A stretch of 64,000 nucleotides of DNA from Lepeophtheirus salmonis (Eukaryota; Arthropoda; Copepoda; Siphonostomatoida; Caligidae), in assembly GCF_016086655.4 (NCBI RefSeq), contig NC_052143.2:27729886-27793885 (forward strand), written 5' to 3'. Every line of letters starts with the position of its first letter. The first letter of the stretch is position 1. The position numbers and the translations under genes were made by a program. Shown one piece after another: positions 12,369-23,439 of this stretch. Under the pieces are notes generated by a model. It ran no database searches. It saw only the letters and a list, made by a program, of their open reading frames with translations, and had not been told where the DNA came from.

Positions 12369-12390
12369 TTTATTATAAATGTTTTTTATT
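12369..12390 (-). terminator. Poly(A) signals of the metallothionein-like gene
   Basis: On the minus strand AATAAA occurs twice, at 12390-12385 and 12374-12369, about 60-80 bases after the stop codon. That spacing suits a short 3' UTR. Confidence 0.55.
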
Positions 12391-12448
12391 ACATAAGTAA
12401 TTACATGATATCGAAATTATATAATTCATGTGCATTGTAAGGAGTGCG

Positions 12449-12601
12449 TTACTTTTTGCATCCGGAACAAGTACAATTTGTGCATGAACATTTTCCACAC
12501 TCTTTTCCACATGAGCATTGTCCACAGGGGTCTATAAAAATAAATATATAAAATAAGAACCTCTAAATTATCAATCCCTATAATATATACTTACTAGGCA
12601 T
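12449..12601 (-). CDS. Metallothionein-like protein, 29 residues, two exons
   Basis: Metallothioneins bind Cu(I), Zn(II) or Cd(II) through cysteine thiolates in the cytosol, buffering essential metals and detoxifying others. Exon 1 (12601-12595) gives ATGCCTA; the intron runs gtaagt to tttatag; exon 2 is 12531-12449 and ends in TAA. The joined frame starts MPNPCGQC and holds nine cysteines in 29 residues, spaced C-x2-C-x-C-x3-C-x2-C-x-C-x2-C-x-C-x2-C, with three internal lysines, two more at the C-terminus and no aromatic residue. The MPxPC start and CxC pairs match arthropod metallothioneins. Nine cysteines equal one three-metal domain; crustacean proteins usually have two such domains and about 58 residues, so this is a single-domain form. 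The short phase-1 intron after codon 2 also fits the family. It was too short for ordinary ORF finding. No convincing metal-response element (TGCRCNC) was seen near the start. Confidence 0.85.
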
Positions 12602-12712
12602 TTTGATCAGATGTGTTTTAGTAGAATATAGTATACTGTTGAAAAATATTTTTGTATTGATAAACAAAATCAAGCAGCACTCTCTTAAGTAGTTTTCCTT
12701 CAAAAATGTATA

Positions 12713-12723
12713 GCTATATATTA
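12713..12723 (-). promoter_or_regulatory. Possible TATA box of the metallothionein-like gene
   Basis: The minus strand reads aatatatag about 112-122 bases upstream of the ATG, a plausible TATA element for a 5' UTR of about 85-90 bases. In such AT-rich DNA this could be chance. Confidence 0.25.
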
Positions 12724-13613
12724 GGGTGGTCTAAAAAATATGAATGTTGTACAACTTATATTATTTAATGGTTTCATTAGCTGTGTGAATTTTTTGATTT
12801 TTTTGAAGCTTTTGTATTTCTGCGTCAAATATACAAAATGATTATATCTGATGTCCTGATACTGAACTTCAAACGTCAGGCCTGATATTTCTTAAAGATT
12901 TACAATCATCATAAATAATCAAATAGATAAGGGTTAAGAGGGGATTTTTGGAAGGATATATCTTATCAATTGTGCACAAGGGGGGACTATGCTATCAAAA
13001 TTGAACTGTATTGAATAAGTATACAAGTAAGACACATTTAAGAAAACTGAATGACAAGACTTATAGACTTTACAAGTCAAAAATATATATCCCTAGTTGA
13101 TTGTTATACTTAATATTGCTATAACATTTAAAAAAGTACCAAGAATCTTACCAATAACTACAAAACTTTGAAAAGAAGTAACTCATAAATACTTTGTTTT
13201 TGTTATGTGAATTTAAATTCTCTTGGGTTGGGAAAAAGGAAATGGCAAATTTTTCAAAATTTAATCATTGGATTTTCACTCCCCCAAAACAAAACAAAAA
13301 AACATTTAAAATTACAATACTTCTATATTTTGAAAGGGGAAAGTTGTTATGGTTTGAAAATAATATTATACAAAGTTTTTAGAAATAGATTCTTTTATTT
13401 GTCTGTTTCCAAATGATAAACGTATATACGTCTACACTTATGCTCGATGTGGTAGGCCACCTGCATAGATTTTACTAACGGTTAAGAAATTCCTGAAATC
13501 ACAAAATCAAACGTTGGATGTGTGAATGCAAGTTTTTCGTCGTTTGCCAAAAAAATATTAATTCATTAACAAAAAAAATGGAAACATAAACCCTTGAAAT
13601 ATATTGTCTTAAA
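12724..13613. other. AT-rich intergenic DNA
   Basis: No gene supported. The two overlapping open frames at 13194-13416 are low-complexity Lys/Phe/Asn sequence without support. Confidence 0.45.
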
Positions 13614-14340
13614 CAGTTGTTCTCAAACTTTCTCCGAACTACCTTTAATGATACGTGGAGGTTTGAGCTGGGAGGAGGGGGAGTAGAACCCTGTCTAACT
13701 CAAATTTTCTTGTCAAAATTAGTAATACGGAGTTGCTACCCAAAACTTGTAGTAGCAGAACGTATTAAATAATAATAATTTTTATGAAATAAAGAAAAAC
13801 AACTCAAACTTAATTTTTCATAGATTTAAATACGATATTTAGCAAAAAAATATTCAAAATTATATCAATCAATAACAGCCTTGACGCGCTGGCGAACAGA
13901 TTAGCACCTCTTGACGATGAAAGCTGTGTCTACAGCGTGACACTGTCATGTTGGCAGCTCCGAATCAATTTAAATTTGGATGAGAGGTGAGGCAGACATT
14001 ATTCTTCAAGACGTCCCAAACTGCCAAGTCTGGGATAAAGGAGTGTCACATGGATCCAGGCCAGAAGTCAACCATATTGTTGCTGAAGAATTTTTGTTTA
14101 TTCCAGACCCTATGGGTACTGGCACGAAGGAGATCGCACATGCGTTGCCTTTTTTGATGTTGCTCCGACGTTTTTCCACTTAGAGACATGGAATAATAAC
14201 AAAAGTTTTGGGTAGCCATTCTGAATACTTTTATAGTTTGTCTAAAAAAATTCAAATAAAATGTTTTTTTTTATAAAAAAACGATCATCCCAAATTTTAC
14301 ATAACATTGACATTTAATTTAAATAGTTTGAGAGCCACTG
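13614..14340. mobile_element. hAT-ended element carrying a mariner fragment
   Basis: The left end reads cagttgttctcaaact and the right end agtttgagagccactg, matching the widespread hAT terminus CAGTGGTTCTCAAACT. The 8 bases outside are gtcttaaa and atctagga, five of eight matching, as expected for an old 8-bp duplication. The interior does not encode a hAT transposase; it holds part of a mariner transposase on the minus strand. It is therefore a non-autonomous hAT element that captured, or was invaded by, mariner sequence. Confidence 0.65.
13870..14175 (-). pseudogene. Mariner transposase C-terminal fragment
   Basis: Read on the minus strand, one frame gives KFFSNNMVDFWPGSM, then after a stop FIPDLAVWDVLKNNVCLTSH, and, in another frame, a VKAVI block near the end. 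This follows the mariner C-terminus: a DFWP block, the SPDLNPLDxxVW block with the third catalytic Asp, and the final FRxRxxAVIxxxGG block. The Asp of PDL is kept, but stops and a frameshift kill the frame. The first two catalytic aspartates are missing. Confidence 0.6.
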
Positions 14341-14344
14341 ATCT

Positions 14345-14940
14345 AGGATATCATTTACGAGCTGATTAAAAGAAAATTCTCTGGTTAATTAAGAAAATAT
14401 ATAATATAATTCAAAATTCTAACGAGAGCCTTATCAAAACTAAACATCAATTTATATATTTTCTAAAGCGGTTAAGATCATCGTAAGAATTTTCCTGAAG
14501 CAACAAAAAAACAAATGAAAAATAATATATGATTAAATAATTTGTATAACTTTATTTATTATATCAAAGATTGACATTTACTTTAATGAAAAATGGAAAA
14601 CTTCCAACACCTGGTATTTGGTGGCATCGTTGAATTTTAAAATATTGCTCCACCTTCTGAGGGCAAGACTTCAACTTCCCAAACATAAATATTTTTTGGA
14701 CCTCCCTACTATATATGCTACAGTATGTTTCATTATAAGTTATTGAAATTTAATCCTTGGAATATATAAATATTTACAGAAATGCAGATTAAACTAGTTT
14801 CCTATATATTATAGTTTATAGAACATATAATGTTATGAATATGAATATACGGGTTATATGATTGTATTATTTGTGTTTTTCTTCAATAAGTAGTGATGTT
14901 AATCTGTAGCATTTTGAGCTTGTTTGAAAAAAGAAAATTA
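14345..14940. other. AT-rich intergenic DNA
   Basis: No gene or bounded repeat was supported. Confidence 0.45.
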
Positions 14941-14944
14941 ACAT

Positions 14945-15175
14945 TGTAACCTTGACAATTTGAACAATGTTTTAGAGGAGTGTAACTTAGTTCTCGTTAC
15001 GTTTTATTAGAACAGCTACAAGCAGCTTTGACTCCGATTTCGATCTTGAGTTCTAATCCGAGTCCATCAAGTAACAATTATAACTACGCAACAAATCCTC
15101 ACGGTTACTCTCCGTCCTTTATGAGTACACACGAATGTTCCGTCAGGTTTTGAATATAATAGGAAAATACATTAA
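14945..15175 (-). repeat. MITE family A copy
   Basis: Starts gtaaccttgacaatttgaac and continues through attagaacagctacaagcag and caacaaatcctcacggttac to tgagtacacacgaatgt, the order of the family read in reverse. The sequence beyond the inner GTAACC-type end (ctccgtcctttatgag) is shared with other copies, so the full family unit may be longer than the 10-bp inverted ends suggest. Confidence 0.65.
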
Positions 15176-15295
15176 CTACTCAGGAGTTTAATTATAATGA
15201 CAACATCCGAGGAAAAAAAACTTCACTCTTCAAATTACAACTTTCAAAAAAGGAGGCCAGCGACAACATTAACTCAATTTACATCACTACTTATG

Positions 15296-15610
15296 ATCAA
15301 GGACGGGGAAACTGTCTAAATCCTAAAAAGTTTAAATCAAAAAGAAAAGTATATGTTAGTAACTTAAATAGACAACATATCTTCTAAAAAAGATCGCTAA
15401 ATAAAGTTTAGAGGTCCATACTTGCTACTAAGTTTTCATTTTCAAAATTTGCGGAACACTTATTTTGTACAAATGAATTTAAGCCAGAAAAAGGAAATTA
15501 AATTTGAGCGCACAATACAAAACTAATTTCAGTATTTCTTTCAGTCGTTTGATTTCTGAAATATCTGGGATTACTGTAATTTGGGATTATTATCGTTCAT
15601 AGTCATTTTT
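15296..15610 (+). repeat. Dispersed repeat R3 (partial matches at 33.3 and 48.6 kb)
   Basis: The first half (15296-15450) matches 48604-48765: the blocks taaatc, agttaaatcaaaa, atatatgttagtaa and gaattttcaaaat are in the same order. The second half (15440-15610) matches 33285-33460: acacttattttgtacaaatg, aattt.agccag, a tttctttcagt block and ttctgaaatatctgg. The copy here therefore links two fragments that occur apart elsewhere, so R3 is one longer family. Confidence 0.6.
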
Positions 15611-16889
15611 TACCCCTCAAATAATAAAAAAATTAAAAGTAGGATTGATAAAACTTATATCAAAGTGTTTTTTTTATGATTAAAATGTTTTTTATTGATT
15701 CTTTATGATATGATATAATTACATTTTTAGGCTGAAAATTGATAAAAAAACAACACTCTTCTTAAGACGCATATAAATTATTCATAACACATTTATAGCT
15801 TATATTATAGAAGAATATTTCATGTATAATTTAAAAAAATCAATTTAGAAAATATGCATTTCTAAGGATTTTTATTCCATTTTGTATTTTTTAAGTCATC
15901 CCATTTTGAAATATTAAAATTATCTACTTATCGTTAATGGATGACTTTATTGTTTCTATCCTGATATCTTGTTCTCAAGGAAGGAGTCCATTCTACTCCC
16001 TTATGAAATTTGGTAGAATTCCTTGGATGAATTCTCCTCCTGCCGTCCCTCGTAGAATTCGGAATCCGAACATCTCTTCAGATCAAGTTAGAAGTATCTT
16101 CCTTCGTTTGCCCTGATATTCCTTTTTCAGGGCATGACGTCATGAAATTGGCATTGAAATCGGGGAAAATATGATGATAATGTTGACTCATCACATTTTT
16201 TAACTGATTCCATTATTTATGGTGGTGTATTAGCAAATAGTCAACTAGAAATGGAGCTTGAGTAAAAATCAAGTTATTGAGAAATTCCCACTTTATTTAT
16301 TTACCTCATAAATATTAACGGCCAAATAGTTAGTAGGGATATTTATTCCATTATGGGATTTATGTTCAAATTTAAGGGATGGGATACTCAAGAATATTAG
16401 CTATAAATTATAATTTAGATCCTTCCATTAATTAATGTGACTCCAATTGGCCCCGTTATGACCTTTTGAATATAATTGGTCATATTCATAGCCTCAGTTA
16501 ATATTTATTAAAGCTGAGTTGCATAAAAATAAAGCGAGTTGATCCGATCTAGCTTTACCTTCAGAGGAACAATATTATTATTATATCTGTATTATACACT
16601 ATTATTATAATTATAGTATTATTTATACGATTACTGATTAGGCACCATTACTATTATCCAAACGTTATAAATTATTTCCGACATTTTTACCACCTCCTAT
16701 TTCGATATTTGACCTTTTCATCTTGACGTGATACTTCGTTGTGTGGACAAGGAAGAGAAAGAGATTGTTTCCCCATTTTTGCAAAATGGTATGCAATTTC
16801 TAATTAGGACCTAAAAAATCCTGTGAATAAAGAGGCCCATGCTCTAATTAGTTTTTTTTTCCCCAAGAAGTTACATTTTGTAGGGATCA
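15611..16889. other. AT-rich intergenic DNA with weak repeat scraps
   Basis: A patch at 15970-16130 begins caaggaaggagtc as at 9343 and is less AT-rich, but the similarity is weak and no frame is maintained. No gene supported. Confidence 0.35.
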
Positions 16890-18040
16890 GTCCTTGGAAA
16901 TGGCGACAGTTTTCAAAGATTCTCTCGTAATCTCTTGAAACATTTTTCTTGAATGGGTGAAAAAGAAGACAGGATGAAGCTCTTTATTGAAGGGAAGCTT
17001 CTCAAAAATGTGAATCCTATCACTTTTTCTTTCTAAATGGGAATGTCCAAAAGTACCCTTGGTCGTTTACATACTCATTATCTGGAAAATGGCCTTACTT
17101 TGAAGACAAATAGATCTGTTGAGAATCCATCAAACAACCCTTACAATATGCGCGACGGGAATGTATCAAGATATTTCTTGAAAACCTCATGATGAGCATG
17201 GCGTTTTTATTCCTGGAAGGTTACCTTCTCCTTCAGACATATGTAAAGATCATTCGGAAACTTTAGCCTTCTTGTTTAGGGAGTCCATCATAAAAAAAAA
17301 TACTTTAGACGATTAGACATTAAAAATTGATAGTTCCATAAAAATCATTTGGATTGTGTTCAAATGAAAAGAAAAGACTACAACAGACGAGTCAGTTATG
17401 CTAAATATAATAAGAATGAAGTTCAATGGTTGACAATGGACATTTTTATCTATTCAAGAAGAACGCCTCCAAAATTTTCTTCAAAACAAGATAGAGTTAA
17501 ATGGTTCAATTGGTAAAAAAATTATATCTGAATACTTAAGTAAGATAAAAGGAATAAAAGAATATCACGTATTTATGTTCTCCCCTGATCATCCTGGAAT
17601 TGTAAGAATGAATGAGTGGTCCAACAGTAAATAAATTAAATCGTTATGGATATTAAAGAAAATCATTTCATCTAAGGAATTAGCAATTTCGATTCCTGAA
17701 GATTATTTATAAGAAGAAGCTTTTTTAATAGAAGAAAGGAAATAATAAGAAAAAAATAAAGCTCCTCTGATCAATTGTGAGACTAAGAGGAAATTTTTAA
17801 TATAAGAACTTATGGAGCACTCTTTAAGCCTTCTATCCATATCAATCTCGTCCCCCTCAAGTCATCTTTCTTCCCCATATTCTCCTTCAACCTTGAATCC
17901 GTTTCTTACCTCGAGCCCCCCCCTCTTATATTTAATCAGCTTCCTTCCTCAAGTCCTCTTCCTACCTCATCATCATCAAGAGTTAAAGAAAAGAGCTTCA
18001 ATTGTATGTGATTTTGCTTATATAAACGATATTTAAATAA
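16890..18040 (+). pseudogene. Degenerate coding-like tract, unassigned
   Basis: Base composition is less AT-rich than around it, and plus-strand frames stay open between scattered stops. Near 16975-17200 one frame reads KLFIEGKLLKNVNP and, after a stop, MGMSKSTLGRLHTHY, which resembles a helix-turn-helix of a transposase. Near 17480-17720 another reads GSIGKKIISEYLSKIKGIKE and HVFMFSPDHPG. A serine/proline-rich open frame at 17812-18036 follows. I cannot assign a family. It is probably one or more old mobile elements. Confidence 0.3.
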
Positions 18041-18959
18041 AAAGACCTAAAATGAAGATTGTGTAAATTTTGCATTAACAAAAATTTAAAACAGTTGTGT
18101 AAAAAATTCATATGTAAAAACAATTAAATAGTGAAATCACTGTTATCTCGATCCTGATGTTTTTTATTTAAAAAAAAATTATTATATGTTAAAAAATTCA
18201 AACCTGTGTAATGAGTATAACACATTGAGATGAAAGTTACGGACACAAAACCGAAATCTCCGAATAATTTATCCTATTGCACAGATTTATCGAATCACTT
18301 TTAAGACTTTACATACATAAAGAAATCTGAACGCACAATCATAAAATATATTCCATATTAATGTTTTCCTTGGATTAAGTGAAGATCGATGACATTCCTT
18401 CCAATCACCACATCCGCCATAACATTATTTATCCTTGACAAAAAGTCTGCAGGGATATTGTCCTTCCCGCTTATATGACGCAGACTGGCTCCGTACTCGG
18501 ACACTTTGGAAGATAACTGCGTTTACGGTGAGAAAAATATCTCCACCTGAGGAATAATGCCCAAGACTAGTATCACCCGAGAGAGAGTGTCTCGTAATTG
18601 CAAAAAAAACACCAAAAAAACAATGTATCCCTCCTCAGTCCACTCAACGAACGAACTCTTAGTCTTCGGCAGTATCTTGTATAATGGGGCCAATATTTTT
18701 CCCAAATTGGGAATAAACCTTCAATAATAATTTACCATTCCGATGAGCTTATGAAGGTATTTGCCTTCTTCGGGACGATTGAGCATAACTTTGATTCGAC
18801 TGGGCGGGTTCCTTTTTCGCTGAAAACATGCACTAAGAATTCGATACTTGATTTACAAAATTCACTCTTTTCGAAACTATAAGCCGGGTCATTTATCTTT
18901 CAGTACTTAAATGACTTTCTTTACATGGATATGGTGTTCCTTCTCTGTGGTTGAAACTA

Positions 18960-19340
18960 TGATAATATCATCGATATAGGCGAAAAAAAACTCATTTGGC
19001 TGAAAAGAGAATCAATTAGTATTTGAAACGTATTTGACACATTACGTAGACCAAAGGGTATCCTGACAAATTCATAAAGTACAGTGCATGTAGTAATTAT
19101 CGTTTTCCTGACATCATCATTGTACTTGGTACTTTTAAATTGGCCCGTTTGAGATCTAATTTAGAGAAAAACTTGCTTCCTCTAATACTCCACAAGAAAT
19201 TGTGGATATGAGGCATTGGATAACGATCCGGGATGTCAAAATATTAAATTGTCTGTAATGCCCACCATACACCAGGGGTCATCCTTCTTCTAAACGAGAT
19301 GGATAGATGACGGCCAATTAAACTTTAATCTCCGTATGAT
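18960..19340 (-). pseudogene. Reverse transcriptase region of the 18-20 kb gypsy-like element
   Basis: The catalytic YIDD box lies at about 18964-18980 on the minus strand, followed downstream by EKEHHIHVKK as in Ty3/gypsy enzymes, where the next helix aligns loops of template strand. Upstream frames with RLKFN- and PHPQFL-type fragments are broken. A full polymerase cannot be read. Confidence 0.65.
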
Positions 19341-19689
19341 TCCTCCCGTAACTTCGATATCTCATATATAACATTCTCTTCCTTCTCAAGGATAAGACGA
19401 CGCATACGGGTGAAGCAAGGAGCTCCTATAGTACATATCTCATGGTTGACTCCATGACTGGGTCGATGGAAAAATTGATCCTCTTACTAAGGAGCAGGGA
19501 ACTGAGAAACTATATCCTTAACAATGTCACAACTCATTCACATTGAAGATGATAGTGATGACTCCTCTCTAACGAACCGAGCTCCATATTCACTCAGAGT
19601 TTAAAGTGACTTATATAGAAAATCCGCTCCGATGATACCATAACTGACGTCGGCGACAATTAACTCCCAATGTACCTCTCCTACAGGGT

Positions 19690-19885
19690 AGACCCTAACA
19701 CAGAGATTTATCACTCCACACGTTTCTACTGGGGCGCTGGGAGTTGAGTTGAGGGAACACTACTTTTTTATGATCTGGAGTAAATGATGTTGGAAGTATA
19801 GATCGCTGTAATCCCGTATCAATGAGAAATTTGATTCCATTACTAGTCACAAAGAGGAGTTTGCTGAGAGAATTATATAGATTTA
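19690..19885 (-). pseudogene. Retroviral-type aspartic protease region
   Basis: An open minus-strand frame reads GIKFLIDTGLQRSILP, with the catalytic DTG at about 19814-19822. In these elements the protease cleaves Gag-Pol and acts as a dimer, each copy giving one DTG. The flap and second conserved block are not clear; a stop follows near 19690. Confidence 0.6.
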
Positions 19886-20091
19886 AAGTCGGGACGATTG
19901 CTCGACGCCTTATTAGTTTTTTTTAACCAGGACACTTATGTGGGGTCTCACACTTCATTGCCTTCTTTCCCCACTTTTTATGATAGAAACATTCTTCTTT
20001 TTTGTCGGTTCTACGATGTATGGGCTTCTGGTTATCCTTGATCGTCTTTAACACACTGGAGGTCTCCGTCATTGAATTTTACAATCCATAT

Positions 20092-20541
20092 CTATTCGTC
20101 TAAGTCCACATCCGCGAATTGCACAGAGAGTCCACTCCTTTGGGGATTTGGAAGATTCCTCACGAGCATCTGTTTGATTATAGATTCCCTCTGCTGGGTT
20201 ATGTTCGAGAGATAATTTCTCCCATGACTAACAATCTCAGTCAAAGAGTAAGCACCAGGATTCTCAATTAGTTTAAAAAGTCTTTCCATCTTGTTTTGAG
20301 TTGATATCTCGGATTCTTTGAGAATTTTGGACTTTAGGTCGGAGTAAGGAGTATCCCCCAAACTCTCCTCCTCATCTCCTTACCAGCAAATGGTAATATT
20401 TTTCAGTCTCTTCTGAGACCTTACAAGAATCCAAATTGAGCCTCAAGTCGGCGAAACCAGGGTTTGTCCTGCCAAAAGGGGATAATTTTAACTTGCCCTG
20501 CCACTTGAGGGACTTCTACAACTTGGCCTCTTCTAGCCATC
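20092..20541 (-). pseudogene. Gag region of the gypsy-like element
   Basis: The start at 20541 gives MARRGQVVEVPQVAG, then PFWQDKPWFRRLEAQFGF before a stop near 20420. The frame that follows is open from 20361 to 20092 and reads DLKSKILKESE, LFKLIENPG and LVRNLPNPQR, which is a typical helical gag body. A single frameshift or stop separates the two parts, so gag is relatively well preserved compared with pol. Confidence 0.65.
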
Positions 20542-20544
20542 ATG

Positions 20545-21911
20545 TCGGAGTTAACAGTTTGTCTGTTTCAATAAGAAATTTACTCACTTAGACACATAAA
20601 ACATACCAACTTCATTCTGGTAAAATCTATATACATTATTATTCAACGATAAAGTCCTTTGGGGAGAACCGGTCATAATTTACCGGGGTAGCTAATCGCT
20701 ACATAAATATTTGATTGAGTTTATAATTTAAAAAAACGCATAACATTAAAGGGATGATTAAGAAGAAGTATTACCCAATAAGATCAAAAGCATCGTCATT
20801 TGATTTTTGAAATTACAAAAATAAAAAAGTCAACTTCTGTATGTCCTATCCATTTTTTTCCTCTCTTCAACCCCGTATTTTTACTTCATTCCGTCTTTAA
20901 TGTTGACATTTATGTATAATTTATATCGTAAAGGAGTACAAAAAAAAACTTCCGTCAAAAATATTATTGAATACAGAATAATCCAACATTGAAGTCATCA
21001 AGGAAATTATGAATGCAGAAACATCCTCTCAGCTGCTTCAATAAACACCTATATCCTTAGAATTATCAATGTCCTCCTCATCCTCCAAAGAGCAATTAGT
21101 GGCTTAAATCCTAACTCTATTTGATATTCCTCTGAATGATAATACATTGATATATGATATCATTGAATAATAATATTTGACAGAGGCTAGAGCAGAATTT
21201 GAAGTGAAGGGATTCATTGGAAGACATTGGGAAAAGAGGGGCAAACAGTCAAGACTTTTTTATCATTATTTGTATTTCAAGTTGTGAGTTGAAGTATACA
21301 ATAGTCAAAAGAGGCTCTATTACTCTTTAATATCGACTACGAACCTCAAATGATGTAAAGAGGATGAGTTCCTTCATTAAAATTTCCAAATTAGGTGTTT
21401 CATTCAATATTAAAGGCTCAAAAACTCTCTTCATTAATAAATCCTAGCATTAACTCGCGAAGATAGTATAATTACGTTATCAAAAATTATTTTCAAATAA
21501 TGTAAAAAATAATTTTGGATTTTTTCCTTATCATGATTTTTGTTCAATATTCTTTTATATTGACGCACCACATATGTCAAAACAAAATTAAATCAGGGAC
21601 ACCGTATGTTTAGTTTATTTTATTGTGACTGTAAATTTTGCAATCTTTAAATGGCCTCTCTAGGGCTAATCAAAATAATTTATTAAAAGAAATGGAAGAT
21701 AATTAATTATTTGAAGAATACAAACCTATCCCTACACTTTTTTGAGAAAAAGTACTTCAAGCGTAATTTCTAGTTGACTCACCTCTTATACAAAATGTAA
21801 CAAAATAACTATAATTTTATCAATGATCTAGAAAAACGGAGTAAAAGGAACACAGTTAAAAAACGGAAGAAAGTAGTAAAATGTATGTACAGAACCTCGT
21901 AGACTTTTTTT
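20545..21911. other. AT-rich DNA upstream of the gypsy-like element
   Basis: No LTR or primer-binding site was recognised in the part next to gag. A palindromic patch near 20669-20686 (accggtcataatttaccgg) is the only notable structure. No gene supported. Confidence 0.4.
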
Positions 21912-23439
21912 GGGTATCCTGTATAAGTTGGTCCGAACGTCATACTTTCTCTTTCTACCTCGAAATTGGAGTCAGCGACAGAGGATAGTTGAAAATCAAT
22001 TATCGCAATCTTTCAATAATAAGGAAAAAACTTTGGTACGTCAAGCGTAGGGACGCGAAGTGAAGAATATTATTGGCTGAGGAAGAGAAGACGCGAAGTG
22101 AAGCGGAAGGATCTCAACTTTTCCGAGTTGTTTGTTTAATTATTACTTCGAAGGGTCACAGAAAAAGATGAAAAGTCTCATTGAGTTCATAAGAAATTAA
22201 TAAATTACAATATATAACAAATAACACTAAAATTTATAGAAAACAATCGATGCAATCATATATAAAGCAGTCCAAATTTCCAATTTGTTTAATTCGCAAT
22301 CCTTCCAAAAGAAAAGGTTTTTGTTTTGATCCAAAGCTATCGAACAAGTCTAATTGGTGAATAATATTCCAGGTATACTTCTTCTCCTTCTTCGATGAAA
22401 GTAATGGGTATCATTGTGAGAAACATATTTGTTATCATATCCACTAAGTCATGAAACAAAAAAAGAAAATGGAGCATAAATGAACTTTAAAAAAATAATT
22501 GAAAAATATGAACAAATCTCATGTCGGATATTGGCTCATAATGTCGTCAAGATGACTAATATCCTCTTTAGAGGTATTCATTACTCCTAACCATCTGAGC
22601 ATACCCTTGAGAGGACTCCACAAAGACTCTATCGTCTGAGTATGAGCTCCAGTTAATGGATCAACAAAGTTATAATTATGCACTACAGTAAAGTGTGTCA
22701 TATCTTATTCATTACCAAGGTTGCAATAGAAATATACAGTAAAAGCTCCTATGATTGTATAATCCTACCTATAAACTTATTCCAACAATTATGATCGATT
22801 AAAATCATCACAAAATCAAATGATAATTAATGTAATATAATATTATTTATTAGTAGTAGGTACCAAATAATTCAGTTTGAATAAGGATAAAGACTATATA
22901 CATTAAGCTAAGAGTAAAAATACTTCAATTAGGCTTTGAATTAACTCTTATCAGAGTTCATCGATGCCCAAGAAGAAAAACGTCAGTACAAATTTGCACA
23001 TTACTAATCCCATGCAATGTATTAACAGATGGACTCCGAAAGAACTCACCCCCCTCCGAATACTCCATAAGAGCCAAATTCACAACTTCTTAATTTATTA
23101 ATATACTCAATGTTTATAATTTATTATAGTATTCTTTTCTTTATTTAAATATGCCCTCCACTCAATGAGACTTTTCATCTGTTTCTGTGACCCTTCGAAG
23201 TGCTAATTAACCGAACAACTCGGAAAAGTCGAGTCCTTCCGCTTCACTTCGCGTCTTCTCTTCCTCATCCAATAATATTCTTCACTTTGCGTCCCTTCGC
23301 TTGACGTACCAAAGTTATTTCCTTATTATTGAAAGGTTGCGATAATGGATTTTCAGCTATCCTCTGTCGCTGTCTCCAATATCGAGATAGAAAGAGACGT
23401 ATAAAGTATGACGTGTAGGCCAACTTATACAGGATACCC
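21912..23439. mobile_element. Merlin-like DNA transposon with 275-bp terminal inverted repeats
   Basis: The ends are gggtatcctgtataagttgg and its inverse, and the inverted repeats run 21912-22186 and about 23160-23439 with high identity, including the blocks gcgaagtgaagcggaagga and ctcattgag. The 8 bases just outside are cttttttt on the left and ctttttgt on the right, a target duplication with one mismatch. Inside, the minus strand keeps the C-terminal part of an IS1595/ISXO2-type DDE transposase. Long inverted ends, 8-9 bp duplications and this transposase type define the Merlin superfamily. The element is about 1.5 kb and now defective. Confidence 0.8.
22519..22737 (-). pseudogene. Merlin (IS1595-like DDE) transposase, C-terminal part
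   Basis: From about 22737 the minus strand reads CNLGNE, a stop, then an open frame (22701-22519) with HFTVVHNYNFVDPLTGAHTQ followed by TIESLWSPLKG. In IS1595/Merlin transposases the TGAHTQxIExxW motif carries the catalytic Glu of the DDE triad, and NFVDP precedes it. The Glu and Trp are present. The first two catalytic Asp residues and the N-terminal zinc ribbon are not visible, and the frame stops soon after, so this is a deletion derivative. Confidence 0.75.

Larger units (their letters stand above)
18370..20541 (-). mobile_element. Decayed Ty3/gypsy-like retroelement
   Basis: Read on the minus strand, the order is gag, protease, reverse transcriptase, then a tether/RNase H-proximal part, all broken by stops and frameshifts. 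Gag starts near 20541 (MARRGQ) and contains PFWQDKPWFRRLEAQF, a motif of arthropod gypsy-type gags. A Cys/His segment reads CFYHKKWGKKA then CETPHKCPG. The protease keeps IDTG. Reverse transcriptase keeps YIDDIIIVS. The 3' part reads LRHISGKDNIPADFLSR, the usual end of the RNase H region. No integrase was seen beyond 18370 and no LTRs were recognised. It is inactive and probably truncated. Confidence 0.8.

Noticed and set aside
13194..13416. Two overlapping open frames of 62 and 69 codons
   Set aside because: Overlap in different frames with low-complexity Lys/Phe content; neither looks like protein.
9343..16130. Similarity between 9343-9480 and 15973-16110
   Set aside because: Both start with caaggaaggagtc and share composition, but alignment beyond the first 15 bases was not convincing by eye.
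17812..18036. Ser/Pro/Leu-rich open frame as a gene
   Set aside because: It is a low-complexity pyrimidine-rich tract; kept only as part of a degenerate coding-like region.
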